Assembly (NCBI GenBank): GCA_035378955.1
Contig: DAOSUS010000037.1
Span: 1-32,078, forward strand
Length of the DNA stretch: 32,078 nucleotides
Direction of reading: 5' to 3'
DNA from: Candidatus Hydrogenedens sp.
Lineage (GTDB): Bacteria; Hydrogenedentota; Hydrogenedentia; Hydrogenedentales; Hydrogenedentaceae
In this document: in pieces, positions 1-9,800 of the stretch
How positions within the stretch are numbered: the stretch's first letter is position 1
How the letters are laid out: the number at the start of each line of letters is the position of its first letter
Made by a program: the position numbers and the translations under genes
The notes under the pieces: model-generated
What the model was told of the DNA's origin: nothing
What the model saw: only the letters and a program-made list of their open reading frames with translations
The model's database searches: none

Positions 1-32
1 ATTATAGTTTAATAATATAAAATTATTACTTG

Positions 33-45
33 ATCTATTATAGAT
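33..45. promoter_or_regulatory. Short palindrome upstream of restriction gene
   Basis: The arms ATCTA and TAGAT flank a 3-base centre, 29 bases before the endonuclease start. Its place suits an operator for the restriction-modification pair, but the DNA here is very AT-rich and such short palindromes arise by chance. No controller-protein gene is visible in the window. Confidence 0.15.
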
Positions 46-73
46 TTTTAACCCTTTTTAATATTGAGGTTTT

Positions 74-925
74 ATGAATAAGAAAGAACTTGGCTCAAAA
101 ACAGCTAAAGGTGGATTTGCGAATGAGCAAGCAGTATGCAGAAAGTTTAATTCTTGGAAAAAAGATAAAGAAGCCCAAGAATGGCTGCAAGTAATGGGAT
201 ATAATCTCGATAAAATTAAATCTGTACAAGCAATTCAAATACCTATTAGAATAAAAAAGTCAGATATAACTAAATTTGGTGTAGAAGAAGATGAATATGA
301 AAAATTTATTAAATACAAAAAAGCAGACGCACAACTAAAAATATGTATTAGAATTGGAGACATCTTGAAAATTGAAAATTTATCTCTAAAAAAAGCGAAT
401 CGAGACGCTGACTACAATCAGATTGATAAAAGAACAATTGATAGTTATCGGGAAATGTGGGGGTTTGATGAAGAAATATCTTATTGGCTTAAACTTTTTA
501 CAGGAGAATTAAATCCCAAAGAAGAAATGAAAAAAGGTAATCTCAAAGAACAAAAGAATAAAAGATTTAAAGATACAAGGCGTCTATTTCTTGATGAAAT
601 TCCCTCAAAAATGCAGAATAAAATCATTAACTTTTTTAAGAAAAATAGAATTAGAGTGGTAAGTGATATAATAAAAGGGAGAGGAGGATTATCTGCAGAT
701 TGGATGTTAGTTGCAAAATATGACAAGATAAGTAATGCAACTACATGGGTACTAAAAGATATAAATTTTGTGATGAACTTTTTGGGTAATGGCAAAATAT
801 GTATTTCCCCTAAGGGAAGCCTCTATATTGGAAGAATTACAATGCAGAGAAAAGGTGGAACCCCCGACCCGACAAAAATTCAGTTCAAAATTAAACCTTG
901 TGAGTTATTTGGCAGTGGAGCATAA
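74..925 (+). CDS. Type II restriction endonuclease
   Basis: This is a 283-residue cytoplasmic nuclease expected to cut unmethylated DNA at the site protected by the methyltransferase that starts 2 bases downstream. I recognise the family by an N-terminal GGFANE segment (residues 13-18), an EAQEWL..MGY stretch (33-43), a GRGG..ADWMLVAK block (202-215) and a C-terminal GRITMQRKGG block (253-262). Related proteins are annotated as type II restriction enzymes; I cannot name the specificity. A possible PD-(D/E)XK core is D85 in KADAQL followed by S-L-K (103-105), where the usual acidic or Gln residue seems to be Ser. GAGG at 66-69 lies 4 bases before the ATG. Arginine is written mostly as AGA/AGG, unlike neighbouring housekeeping genes, which suggests horizontal acquisition. 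Confidence 0.8.
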   Translation: MNKKELGSKTAKGGFANEQAVCRKFNSWKKDKEAQEWLQVMGYNLDKIKSVQAIQIPIRIKKSDITKFGVEEDEYEKFIKYKKADAQLKICIRIGDILKIENLSLKKANRDADYNQIDKRTIDSYREMWGFDEEISYWLKLFTGELNPKEEMKKGNLKEQKNKRFKDTRRLFLDEIPSKMQNKIINFFKKNRIRVVSDIIKGRGGLSADWMLVAKYDKISNATTWVLKDINFVMNFLGNGKICISPKGSLYIGRITMQRKGGTPDPTKIQFKIKPCELFGSGA

Positions 926-927
926 GC

Positions 928-1725
928 ATGGAAATTAATAAAGTTCATTTAGGAGATTGCATAAAGATAATGCAAAATATGCCAGATAACTGTATTGACC
1001 TAGTGTTTGCAGACCCTCCTTTTAACATTGGGATAAAATATGATGTGCATAACGATAATATGCCTTATGAAGAATACTATAACTGGTCAATGCAATGGAT
1101 AAGCGAATGTTATAGATTATTAAAAAAGAATGGAAGTATCTATATCGCTATTGGAGATGAGTTTGCCGGTGAAATAAGTATTATCCTAAAGAAAACAGGT
1201 TTCTATTTTAGAAACTGGATTATTTGGTATTACACTTTTGGACAAAATCAACGGAAGAAATTTAATCGGGCTCATACACATATTTTGTATTTCACCAAAG
1301 ACAAGGAAAAATTTACATTTAATGATAAGGATATAAGAATTCCATCTGCAAGACAGATTGTTTATAGAGACAAAAGAGCAAATCCGATTGGCAAGATTCC
1401 TGACGATGTTTGGCAATTTTCAAGAGTATGTGGAACATTTAAAGAGCGAATAGGAAGTCATCCGTGTCAGATGCCAGAAGATTTATTGGAATTGATAATA
1501 AAAACAAGCTCTAATATGGGGGATATTATATTAGACCCCTTCGGAGGAACAGGAACAACCTCCGCCGTAGCTAAAAAGTTAAATCGGAAATATATTACTA
1601 TAGAAATTTCAAAAAAATATTACGAGATTATCTTAAAAAGATTAAACGGTGAAATAAAAGAAATGAAAAAGAACAACAAGGCAGAAACACTTTATCAAAA
1701 ATTTTTATTCGATTTTGATTATTAA
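928..1725 (+). CDS. Beta-class DNA methyltransferase (N6-adenine likely)
   Basis: This 265-residue SAM-dependent DNA methyltransferase is the modification partner of the nuclease gene 2 bases upstream. The catalytic motif IV DPPF (residues 29-32) comes first. The HPCQMPEDLL motif X region (178-187) and the SAM-binding motif I DPFGGTGTT (203-211) follow near the C terminus, which is the beta-class order. DPPF with Asp is typical of N6-adenine methylation, although N4-cytosine activity cannot be excluded from sequence alone. The recognition region should lie in the middle, about residues 85-165. The first Met follows directly on the upstream stop, so the two genes are co-transcribed. The length is complete for the family. 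Confidence 0.9.
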   Translation: MEINKVHLGDCIKIMQNMPDNCIDLVFADPPFNIGIKYDVHNDNMPYEEYYNWSMQWISECYRLLKKNGSIYIAIGDEFAGEISIILKKTGFYFRNWIIWYYTFGQNQRKKFNRAHTHILYFTKDKEKFTFNDKDIRIPSARQIVYRDKRANPIGKIPDDVWQFSRVCGTFKERIGSHPCQMPEDLLELIIKTSSNMGDIILDPFGGTGTTSAVAKKLNRKYITIEISKKYYEIILKRLNGEIKEMKKNNKAETLYQKFLFDFDY

Positions 1726-1745
1726 ACCTTCAAAATAGAAAAAAA

Positions 1746-3017
1746 TCATTTTCCGAATACATTTTTTATGGCTTCGAGGTAGGCGTAGCCGTGGTTAGTA
1801 TCGGGTTCGAGGTAGCTGCCTTCGGTCCATTCGTTCCATGCGTTGATGGTTAATGTTTTGTTGCAGATAGGAGTGCTGTCTAAAAATGCACGGCATTTTT
1901 CTAAAGCAGATTGGAATTGTTCGGGGGTGTTTCCAGAAAGAATAGGCGTGAATGGATAACCTTTATTCTGGAACGGGTCACTTTGATTACATCTTGGAGA
2001 TGAGTCCCAACCCATAGAAACATTGGGAAAATAAGGAACGCCAAATTGTTGGGAGCGTTCCAGCCAGATTTTATCAAAGCGACTGGCTACTTCGGAATAT
2101 GGAGTTTCTGGGAAGTTATTCAATGGTGTATCCAATACCCACGCATAGGAGGTTACACTATCTATATTAAGATAGCGAATGAGTTCCGCTGGGGTCATTT
2201 TCCCAACAACGCATTTTGGCATGCGGTTTTCTACATTAACTACATTGATATGAACACCGGGGAAGCCTTTGTCAATGGCTTTTTTCTGGAAATTATCCAG
2301 TGCTTTTTTTGCATTTTCTAAACCGCCAATACCATCGACGAAGGTATGGATTTCATAAATTGAGAATACAGGCTTGCCATGGATAGTCCAGTGGGCAGAG
2401 TCTAAAAAATATTTGTCAATCACATAATCGGTAATTTGCTCAAAGGTTTCCGGAGTGACTTCACCGGGATATAGCACCGGTGAAGATTGAACGGTATCTA
2501 AAGAAGCAGGATGAATGTTAAGCCATGTATGATTTGCCCACATTACTGCAAAACGAACGCGGTTATGATTTCTTGCTTTGAGATAGCCTTCATCCAGACA
2601 GCGTTGTAAGAAAGGACCATCGTTATACCAGTACCAGTCAAATAGAAAAACATCAATACCATGTTCTGCAGCGGCATCTATTTTCTTTTCCATGACCTTA
2701 GGGTCGGCTTCATCTACATAGCCCCATAGGGGAACCTTTGGTTGTTGATGTCCTGAAAAACGCGGTTTGGCATTTTTTACCAATTCCCATTCGGTCCAAT
2801 TTTGTCCATGGACTTTTTCGTTGCGTTTATCTACATGATAGTTTGGAAAATAGAAACAGGCAACTGTGTAGTCACCTCGGGAGTTTTTTATAGGTAAGGA
2901 TTGCTCTCGAGATGTTTCATCTGCAAAACACGGTTTTTGTGTAATATAAAAGAAGAAGAGAAGTAATAGAAAAACTTTAAAATAAAAACAAACGGATAAA
3001 TGGTATTGTGTAGTCAT
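1746..3017 (-). CDS. Secreted WbsX/GH99-like protein
   Basis: This protein has the WbsX-type TIM barrel related to glycoside hydrolase families 99 and 71. Visible family segments are ACFYFPNYH near the mature N terminus, GQNWTEWELVK, FLFDWYWYNDGPF, FAVMWANHTW, and the C-terminal WNEWTEGSYLEPD (402-414 counted from the upstream ATG at 3041). A hydrophobic stretch ending in CFA-DE looks like a Sec signal peptide, so it acts outside the cytoplasm, probably on mannan-like or other complex glycans; the substrate is unknown. The ATG at 3041 overlaps the upstream methyltransferase stop (ATGA) but has no ribosome-binding site. The ATG at 3017 has AAGGA seven bases upstream and is preferred. It converges on the restriction-modification pair with only 20 bases between stops. 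Confidence 0.8.
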   Translation of the reverse strand: MTTQYHLSVCFYFKVFLLLLFFFYITQKPCFADETSREQSLPIKNSRGDYTVACFYFPNYHVDKRNEKVHGQNWTEWELVKNAKPRFSGHQQPKVPLWGYVDEADPKVMEKKIDAAAEHGIDVFLFDWYWYNDGPFLQRCLDEGYLKARNHNRVRFAVMWANHTWLNIHPASLDTVQSSPVLYPGEVTPETFEQITDYVIDKYFLDSAHWTIHGKPVFSIYEIHTFVDGIGGLENAKKALDNFQKKAIDKGFPGVHINVVNVENRMPKCVVGKMTPAELIRYLNIDSVTSYAWVLDTPLNNFPETPYSEVASRFDKIWLERSQQFGVPYFPNVSMGWDSSPRCNQSDPFQNKGYPFTPILSGNTPEQFQSALEKCRAFLDSTPICNKTLTINAWNEWTEGSYLEPDTNHGYAYLEAIKNVFGK

Positions 3018-3037
3018 TCTCATTTCCTTTCGTATTT

Positions 3038-3736
3038 TCATTTTTTTTGTTTCATTTCTTTCTTCATTATAAACAAATAGTTGAACCCGCGGAGAAAATA
3101 ATTTCCGCGTTCTGCTTCGGTATGGTAGTGTCTCCGTTTTAATGTCCGATTATGTCGAACAACCGCAATAATATCCATAGGTGTAAACCATCGCTCCATA
3201 ATCGAAAACAATCGAAATCCGATAGGGGCAAAAGGCTTCTTTTTTTGAAACGAATCGCAACAATATAGAGCCATAAATCGCTGAGGTTTTAATATGCGGT
3301 AAATCTCACGGATACATTGTTCCATAGATTTATAATAGGTGTCCTCATTAGCACTCAAAGTTCCTATACATCGCGGGTCGTCCGAGTAATGAATATTCGT
3401 TCCATACGGTGGGTCTAAAAAAACAAAATCAATACTTTCACTTGGTAACGGCAAATATCGAGCATCCGCAGGAATAATGTCATCTCGATAGGGACTTAAA
3501 TCAAATCCGATAACCTTTCGATTAAGGTCTTTACATACATCAATAGTTGTTCCGCTCCCACACATAGGGTCAACAATAAAATCTTTTTCACGGGTATACC
3601 GCTGTAATAGGTTCCAGATAATATACGAAGGGGTTGCCCCCGGATAATTTTGGTCTCCCTGCATCTGGTCGCCATAATGTTGTGAGGGATAATCCCAGAG
3701 GGTTGTTGTTTGCAAAGTTACTTGCGGTTTTTTCAT
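3038..3736 (-). CDS. Orphan DNA methyltransferase (N4/N6 type)
   Basis: A small (232-residue) SAM-dependent methyltransferase. Motif order is X-like (ATPSYIIWNLL, 34-44), motif I DPMCGSGTT (56-64), then catalytic DPPYG (108-112), which is a gamma-like order. No long target-recognition domain is visible. The C terminus RGFNYLFIM resembles other annotated N4/N6 DNA methylases. No restriction enzyme accompanies it: the next gene on the same strand is the WbsX-like protein, overlapping by 4 bases, and the nearest nuclease pair has its own methyltransferase. Arginine codons are largely CGN, as in housekeeping neighbours, so it appears long resident and may have an epigenetic or protective role. 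RNA substrates cannot be excluded. No clear ribosome-binding site precedes the ATG. Confidence 0.75.
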   Translation of the reverse strand: MKKPQVTLQTTTLWDYPSQHYGDQMQGDQNYPGATPSYIIWNLLQRYTREKDFIVDPMCGSGTTIDVCKDLNRKVIGFDLSPYRDDIIPADARYLPLPSESIDFVFLDPPYGTNIHYSDDPRCIGTLSANEDTYYKSMEQCIREIYRILKPQRFMALYCCDSFQKKKPFAPIGFRLFSIMERWFTPMDIIAVVRHNRTLKRRHYHTEAERGNYFLRGFNYLFIMKKEMKQKK

Positions 3737-3966
3737 GATTTTTTAAAAGTAATAATCTTTGATTTGTAAATGGTTTTAATTAAGTATTAGTATTTTAAGG
3801 AATATATAACGATATTTTATATCAAAGAGGTATAAACTTTTTTAAATTTTCACTCACTTGTGATATTATTATATTCTAATACGGGCTTTTAAGATAAACC
3901 TGTAAAGTGAAGTTTTGGGTAGATAAAAAATTGTAGAATAAAACAGTCTGAATATGGAGAAGTTAC

Positions 3967-4962
3967 ATGAAAAAGAATTTTATTTTTGTGCTTGTTCTTG
4001 CTTGTGGTTTGCTGGTCGTGGATAGCTATGCACAGTGGACATGGACTCCGCAAACGGGCAGATTTATTAATGTAAAGCGGATGCCCAAGGAAACTGCTGA
4101 ACTGCAAATTGAATACGCACGGAGTTTGTATTTACAGGGGGATTATAAAAAAGCCCTGAAAGAAACGGAAAAATTCTTTGATTTTTATGGACAGGACCCA
4201 TTGGCAGACCAGAACTTGTTTTTACGCGGTGAAATTAAGATGGCTATGGAAAAATGGTTGGAAGCAGCAAAGGAATTCCAGAAATTAGTTTCTGGTTACC
4301 CTAACTCGAAACTCTATGAGCAAGCCATACAAAAACAATTTGAAATTGGTGATAAGTTATACGAACGGGGATTAAAAAAGAGAAGCAAATTTTTATCCTT
4401 TTTCCGAGGAAAACCGCTAAAACATGCGATAGAAGTCTATGGAATGGTTGTGAGTAATCAGCCCTTTATGCCGCGTTCCGCAGAAGCCCAGTATAAAATC
4501 GGACTTTGTCATCATGCAAGGAAGGAATATATCGAAGCCGGTTATGAATATCGTCGTGTTATAGATAATTATCCTCAATCCGATTGGGTAGATGATGCAC
4601 GGTTCGGGTTAGCCCGTTGTTATTATGAATCTTCTCTCCCGCCTGAATATGACCAGAGTAGGGCAGAATTAGCCATCGAAGCCATTGATGAATTTATAAA
4701 GAATTTTCCTGAAGATAGTCGTGTAGAAGAACTCAAAGGATGGCGTCAAAAAATGCGGGATAATATAGCTGAACAGAAGTTAAGCGTTGCCCGTTACTAT
4801 GAAAAAAAGAGAAACTTTGATTCTGCAAGAATATATTACCAGTTGATAGCCAATCAATATACGGACACGCCATCCGCAGAAAAAGCCAATAAGTGGTTGG
4901 AAGCAAACCCCGTAAAAGTGAGTGATTTGAAAACTCAATTCAATCAGGAGACGAAGAAATAA
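3967..4962 (+). CDS. bamD: BamD-like outer-membrane assembly TPR protein
   Basis: A 331-residue protein with an N-terminal signal sequence (cleavage likely after SYA, residue 22) followed by repeated TPR helices. Examples are YARSLYLQGDYKKALKETEKF, AAKEFQKLVSGYPNS, AQYKIGLCHHARKEYIEAG and RNFDSARIYYQLIANQYTDT. This is the pattern of BamD, the periplasmic scaffold of the beta-barrel assembly machine. BamD is normally a lipoprotein. Here the only Cys in the signal region (C13) sits inside a continuing hydrophobic run, so lipidation is doubtful. A GGAG sequence lies about 7 bases before the ATG. The stop overlaps the lptE start by one base (TAATG), and holA follows, which supports an envelope-related function. 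Another periplasmic TPR role is possible. Confidence 0.7.
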   Translation: MKKNFIFVLVLACGLLVVDSYAQWTWTPQTGRFINVKRMPKETAELQIEYARSLYLQGDYKKALKETEKFFDFYGQDPLADQNLFLRGEIKMAMEKWLEAAKEFQKLVSGYPNSKLYEQAIQKQFEIGDKLYERGLKKRSKFLSFFRGKPLKHAIEVYGMVVSNQPFMPRSAEAQYKIGLCHHARKEYIEAGYEYRRVIDNYPQSDWVDDARFGLARCYYESSLPPEYDQSRAELAIEAIDEFIKNFPEDSRVEELKGWRQKMRDNIAEQKLSVARYYEKKRNFDSARIYYQLIANQYTDTPSAEKANKWLEANPVKVSDLKTQFNQETKK

Positions 4963-5552
4963 TGAATTCTGTAAGGAACAAAAGAATCATACTTTATGTA
5001 TCGTTGGTATGTCTTTTTACCTTTCTGTCTGTGCTAAATATAAATTGTGCTTACACAACCAAAGTTTCATTAGACCCGCGTTATCAGACTGTTGCTGTAT
5101 CTGGTTTTTACAACAAGTCATCCGAGTATGATTTCCAAGCACCTTTGACCAATGCCTTAATACGGAAATTTATCACAGATGGTCGGCTGAAAGTGGTAAA
5201 ACCGTCAGAGGCAGATTTGCTTATTGAAGGTGTTATTTTGGATTACAAGCGGAAGGGACTGACTTACGATGCGAATGACGAGACTACGCAGTTTTTGATT
5301 GTAGTAACCGCGGGTGTTCGTGTGACAGACCAACATACGGGAAAAATACTCTGGCAGGAACCTATGATGGCTGGCGAAAGCACTTATTTTACACGCGCCG
5401 CAGGACAATCCTCTGACAGACTTCATGGAAATGTAGAAACCTTTTTAAACCCGGTTCGTTCTTTTGCCAGCGACGAAGAAAACAGGGCTGTTTCTGAAGC
5501 GTTAGAACAATTAGCCTCGGATATATTCTATCGGACTATTGAACCGTGGTAG
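4962..5552 (+). CDS. lptE: LPS-assembly lipoprotein LptE-like
   Basis: A 196-residue envelope protein. LptE plugs the LptD barrel in the outer membrane and helps insert lipopolysaccharide. The N terminus is a signal sequence ending in LNINC with Cys at residue 29. Cys at the end of the hydrophobic stretch fits a lipoprotein, but N-I-N before it is not a standard lipobox. The body has the LptE layout: TVAVSGFYNKSSEYDFQAPL (44-63), a DGRLKVV strand, SEADLLIEGVILDYKRKGL, a strand with VTAGVRVTDQHTGKILWQ, and a C-terminal helix ending ASDIFYRTIEPW. The gene lies directly before holA, as lptE does in many Gram-negative bacteria, which strengthens the call despite low sequence conservation. Confidence 0.75.
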   Translation: MNSVRNKRIILYVSLVCLFTFLSVLNINCAYTTKVSLDPRYQTVAVSGFYNKSSEYDFQAPLTNALIRKFITDGRLKVVKPSEADLLIEGVILDYKRKGLTYDANDETTQFLIVVTAGVRVTDQHTGKILWQEPMMAGESTYFTRAAGQSSDRLHGNVETFLNPVRSFASDEENRAVSEALEQLASDIFYRTIEPW

Positions 5553-5609
5553 TTTATTAAAGAAATAGGGAATATCCTGTTTTACCTTATTTAAATTGAA
5601 GAATTGATT

Positions 5610-6638
5610 ATGGATATAAAGCAATTTAAAAAAGAATTGTCAAAAAAAGGATTGCCCTCAAATTGTTTGCTTTTCTGTCCTTCAGTTTCTGGTAATAAAG
5701 AAAGTTTTGAGCCTGTTCTTGCGGAGGAAATAATTGAAGAATTGATAAAAGGTTTTATTCCAGAGGGAACAGAATCTGTAGGGTTACAAACCTTTTATGG
5801 AGATGAAACTCGACTGGACGAAATAGTGATGGAATGTTCTACACATCCTTTTTTTTCTCCGCGTAAGGTAGTGGTTGTTCGCAAATTTGAACTGTTAGAC
5901 CGTAACGAAAAAAGTGATGTGAAATTTATTCGCCCCATGCTGGACTATCTTCAGAATCCATTGGATACCACCTTGTTGCTATGTGTGGCAGAAACTGTTG
6001 ATTCCCGAAAACCTCTTTATCAAGCATTTGAGTCAATTAACGGAGTAATTGAATGTCCTGCCCTAAATAATAATGAATTGAAAGAATGGGTAAGGCAGTA
6101 TTTAAGCAATAAAAAAAAGAAAATTTCACCGGATGGTTTGGATGAATTAGTATCCAGATGTGGCACAAAGCTAAGTGATATTCAGAATGCTTTGACTTTA
6201 TTACTTGGTTTTGTAGGGGAAAAAGATTCTATAACAATTAAAGATGTGCTGGACTCCTGTGCAGATGTTGCAGAAGAATCCATCTGGAGTTTGACAGATG
6301 CAATAGCTCTCGGGAACATGAAAATGGCATGGCTTATACTTAATGATTTATTAAATCAAGGAAAAGAACCGCCCGAAATCGTTTCGGTAATCCATTGGCT
6401 TCTTGAAAACGCCTATAAGACTACAGAACTATCCGAAGAAAAACCTCGAAGCACTTTTGTTATGAATAAAGTAAGTCCCCTTGCGAAGCGATTTGGACTT
6501 AAGAAATTAGTTGCGGCAATGAACCTTTGTAACGAAACTACCTATGCGATGCGCCAAACAGGAACCGATGAAAGAACCGCATTGGAATTGCTTGTCCTCA
6601 AACTTTCCTATATCCCACCAAAGCAAAGAAAAAATTAA
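5610..6638 (+). CDS. holA: DNA polymerase III delta subunit
   Basis: HolA is the delta subunit of the clamp-loader complex; it opens the beta sliding clamp to load it on primed DNA. The protein is about 342 residues, normal for the family. The N-terminal nucleotide-fold region includes LQTFYGDETRLDEIV and the FFSPRKVVVVRKFELL segment. LDYLQNPLDTTLLLCV and the GVIECPALNNNELKEWV region follow, then the helical LVSRCGTKLSDIQNALTLLL segment, and the C-terminal collar region with ESIWSLTDAIALGN and QTGTDERTALELLVLKLSY. The ATG at 5610 is preferred over a TTG six bases upstream. The gene is 57 bases downstream of lptE and is the last of the cluster; the next gene is convergent. Confidence 0.92.
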   Translation: MDIKQFKKELSKKGLPSNCLLFCPSVSGNKESFEPVLAEEIIEELIKGFIPEGTESVGLQTFYGDETRLDEIVMECSTHPFFSPRKVVVVRKFELLDRNEKSDVKFIRPMLDYLQNPLDTTLLLCVAETVDSRKPLYQAFESINGVIECPALNNNELKEWVRQYLSNKKKKISPDGLDELVSRCGTKLSDIQNALTLLLGFVGEKDSITIKDVLDSCADVAEESIWSLTDAIALGNMKMAWLILNDLLNQGKEPPEIVSVIHWLLENAYKTTELSEEKPRSTFVMNKVSPLAKRFGLKKLVAAMNLCNETTYAMRQTGTDERTALELLVLKLSYIPPKQRKN

Positions 6639-6805
6639 GAATAAATCCTCCGAAAAATATTAGATGTTTCCCTTTTTTAATTTTATTTAAAATATGGCCC
6701 ACTTTCTCAGTGATAAAAAAAGTATAGGTGAACCCACAAATTTACACTAATTTCCTCACAGCTTGGGGAAGGCTACTTATGAATTATCCCTGAGTATATA
6801 AGTTG

Positions 6806-9800
6806 TTATTGGATAGGAAGGAATTGAATTTTATTATTAATCTGGATGCGTGCTATCGTTGTGTCTAATATGGATGTATCCTGAGGCAAGAAGGTATATG
6901 AATTTGTTTCATGGGGTTTTATATAGATGTCTGTATTTTCGGGCTTTGTAAATTGGTTGTATTTAGTATCATGCGTAATCGGAGAATAACGAAGTGAAAT
7001 CCATGTGATACTTCCATATATGGGAATAGACTGAGTATTTTCAATGGTAACTTTTACCTGTGCTGCACTCTTTTCATAACTTATTTTTGCAGGAAAATCA
7101 TTATTGGAAAGAAATGTCCGAATTGTTTTTCCATTAACTTCTGTCCATGCATTGATAATGGGAGAAGGCCCTTCTCTTTCAGATTGTTCATAGGGTATGG
7201 TGTGTTGAATTGCGGTTAGTGGAGGTAAGTTATAAGGAATTTGAGAGGTTTTAAGAATACAATTATCAGGTGTTTCAAGAAAAACAGTTCCCTGAACGGT
7301 TTCCTTGGCGTTAATATTGCCAATGGTAAGTTGTATATTGGTTGAAGATGAAGTATCTACCTGCGATATTTTGATTATGGGAGAATCAAAGCCGTTTTGT
7401 AATGGATATGTAAGATAATCGGAATTAGAATAGCAAATATCCTTCATCTCAAAGGGTATTCTGTTTGGAGCAGTAACTTTTTTAAAAGATATAGAGAAGG
7501 TTTGAATATCCCACGGGCTAAAATTAATAGGCTGTTCTTTTAAGTTAATAGAAGAGGTATCAGGAGCCTCAAGAGGTGTTAGTGCCTGAATATTATTTAT
7601 GGTGAATGAACTGCTTAAAATACAATTCTGTTTCTGATTTCCTATCGCATTTAATCGTGCAATAAACATATCTGTTGGATTTTGCTGTTCCGATTGGATA
7701 AGAGGAATTCCTGTGCCTATAGGTTTTAGGGAGGATATGTAAATATTAGGGTTGTCCAATGAAAGGAAACTTGAATTATTTGCCCAGGGACCGCCGTGAA
7801 GTCCTGTTATTGCATATAATAAAGGTTTTTCATTGCTTTGTTGAATAATATCTGTTTGTAACCAATGCCCTGAAAATGGATATATTCTGTAGAAAATCGG
7901 TATAGCGTTAATCTTTGGAGGATATTTTTGAGTATTAATATATCCGTGGTATAGGTAAAAAGATTTATTCGAATCTGTTGAAACGAGTTTAGTCCCGTTA
8001 AACATAAGAGCAAGCCCATAATTGGGGATTTTTGTTCCGTCCCCTTTGCTAACGGCTGAAGGAATGATAAACTCCCCACGCTGGTCAAGCATTTTAAGGA
8101 AATTATTGATTACGGCCCCCAATTTCTCAGGGGTATTTGCGATAAATCCTAAAATGTTATATTGAGAATTATCCCTTTGTGTTTGAATTAAGAAAGGAGT
8201 TCCCACCTCACTTCTTTTTATAATTTCATTGTTTAAGTCGGGATGGGTTTCAGCAATCCATGCTTTAATATTTTCATAAGATTTTGCTGTTCCTGCCCAG
8301 ATATAGAAAGGAGATTTCTCCCCTTTTATCATTGCCCAATCCTGAATAGAAGCCGTCTCTGAAGGAATTCCTCGATTCCATAAGGTCTTCCTAATAAGAT
8401 TTTGTAAAATGGGAACAATATTTTCATCCGATTTTATAATTGATACATTCGAAAAAGGTATATATCTGTTATCTTCTGTCTTAATACAATCACCTTTACC
8501 TTCTGCAAAGAAACGGTGTGCAAAAAATAGGGAACGGTTGTCTTTCGTATTTGAATAAGTTGGTGGTGATGTGAAAGCAAAAGACTGAGAACCATAAATA
8601 GGGATGTTTCCTTCAGAGGCAATGTTAAAGGCGGAAGCAAGGCTGTTTTCAGCCATTTCTTCTGTTGGAGTGAAGTAATGATAGCAATAAATTTGATTGA
8701 CCTTTTGATATAAGCAGTATTCTTTGGTTAAAGTCCCTTTTTTACTTTCAAACTGGATGACAATCCGTTGTAGCAAATCAGATTTAAATGTCTCATACTT
8801 GCTAAGCGTATCCGAAAAAGGAGTAAAATTTCCTTTATCAGGATTGGAGAAGCCTATCATATCGAAATTTCCCTCTGGAGGGACTATATCTTTGCCAGAA
8901 GTTTTATCAATAATTTGAGTGATGTTCCCTGTTTTATTATTAATACGAACCAGCATAAACTCATTCTCAATAAAATTGTCTGTAACTTTAACAGATTGGG
9001 GTGCTTTTTTATCGGGAATGAGATAAAATGTTTTAACTCCATACGGAGGGACTTCTTCCGCTACAAACTGCACTTGATAAGTAGTTGTTGAAGAAGTTTC
9101 TTCTTGTGTGGAGTATATTTGGCAGGGAATAGGTTTGCCGTCTGTGGAGACAAGGGAAAATTGAGGATTGGGGATGGATACATCTACAGTGATAGGCAAA
9201 GTTTTTACTGAGGTATTCGGGTTGAATATAACAATAGATTGGGAATTGGGTTTGTTGTCGGTAATATAGGTTAAGGTGTTCACATTATCTGCAATAGGTT
9301 TCATTGTGCGTTGTATGATTTTCTCTGTATCACGAATTCCTGTGCATAATTGGGATAGCAAAGAGCTTGCCTCATTCTCAGATAATTTATTGTTAATAAC
9401 ATACGGGTCTGCTGTTTGTAGTAAGATTGTCCACAATCGGGATATGACCTCCCCAGGATATGACATTCCAAATATCCCGGCGATAGTTGCTGATGTTTGA
9501 GCCAGTAAAAGGTTCTCTTCGAACTTATAAAGACAGGTTTTTAATAATACATTGGAAAGAATATCTGTAAGATTTTCCTTAGCATACACAGGCTGGAAAA
9601 TATTGGGGATAGTTTCTATATTTCCGCGAGAATTAAGGTATCCCTGAATTTCTTCAAAAAATTCAGATGAGCCGTTTCCATGAAAATAAAAAGGAGGAAT
9701 TTCATTTTTTAAATCCGGTAAAAGATTAATGTTTAAGAAAGGGGATGAATTTTCGAGGACTAACATATCAATTTCGGGGATAAGAGGCTCAATCTCTGCA

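Noticed and set aside
2046..2321. Plus-strand open frame within the WbsX-like gene
   Set aside because: The opposite strand encodes conserved WbsX motifs; no ribosome-binding site or similarity supports it.
3889..4107. Minus-strand open frame over the BamD-like start
   Set aside because: It overlaps a signal peptide and TPR-coding sequence on the plus strand and resembles nothing known.
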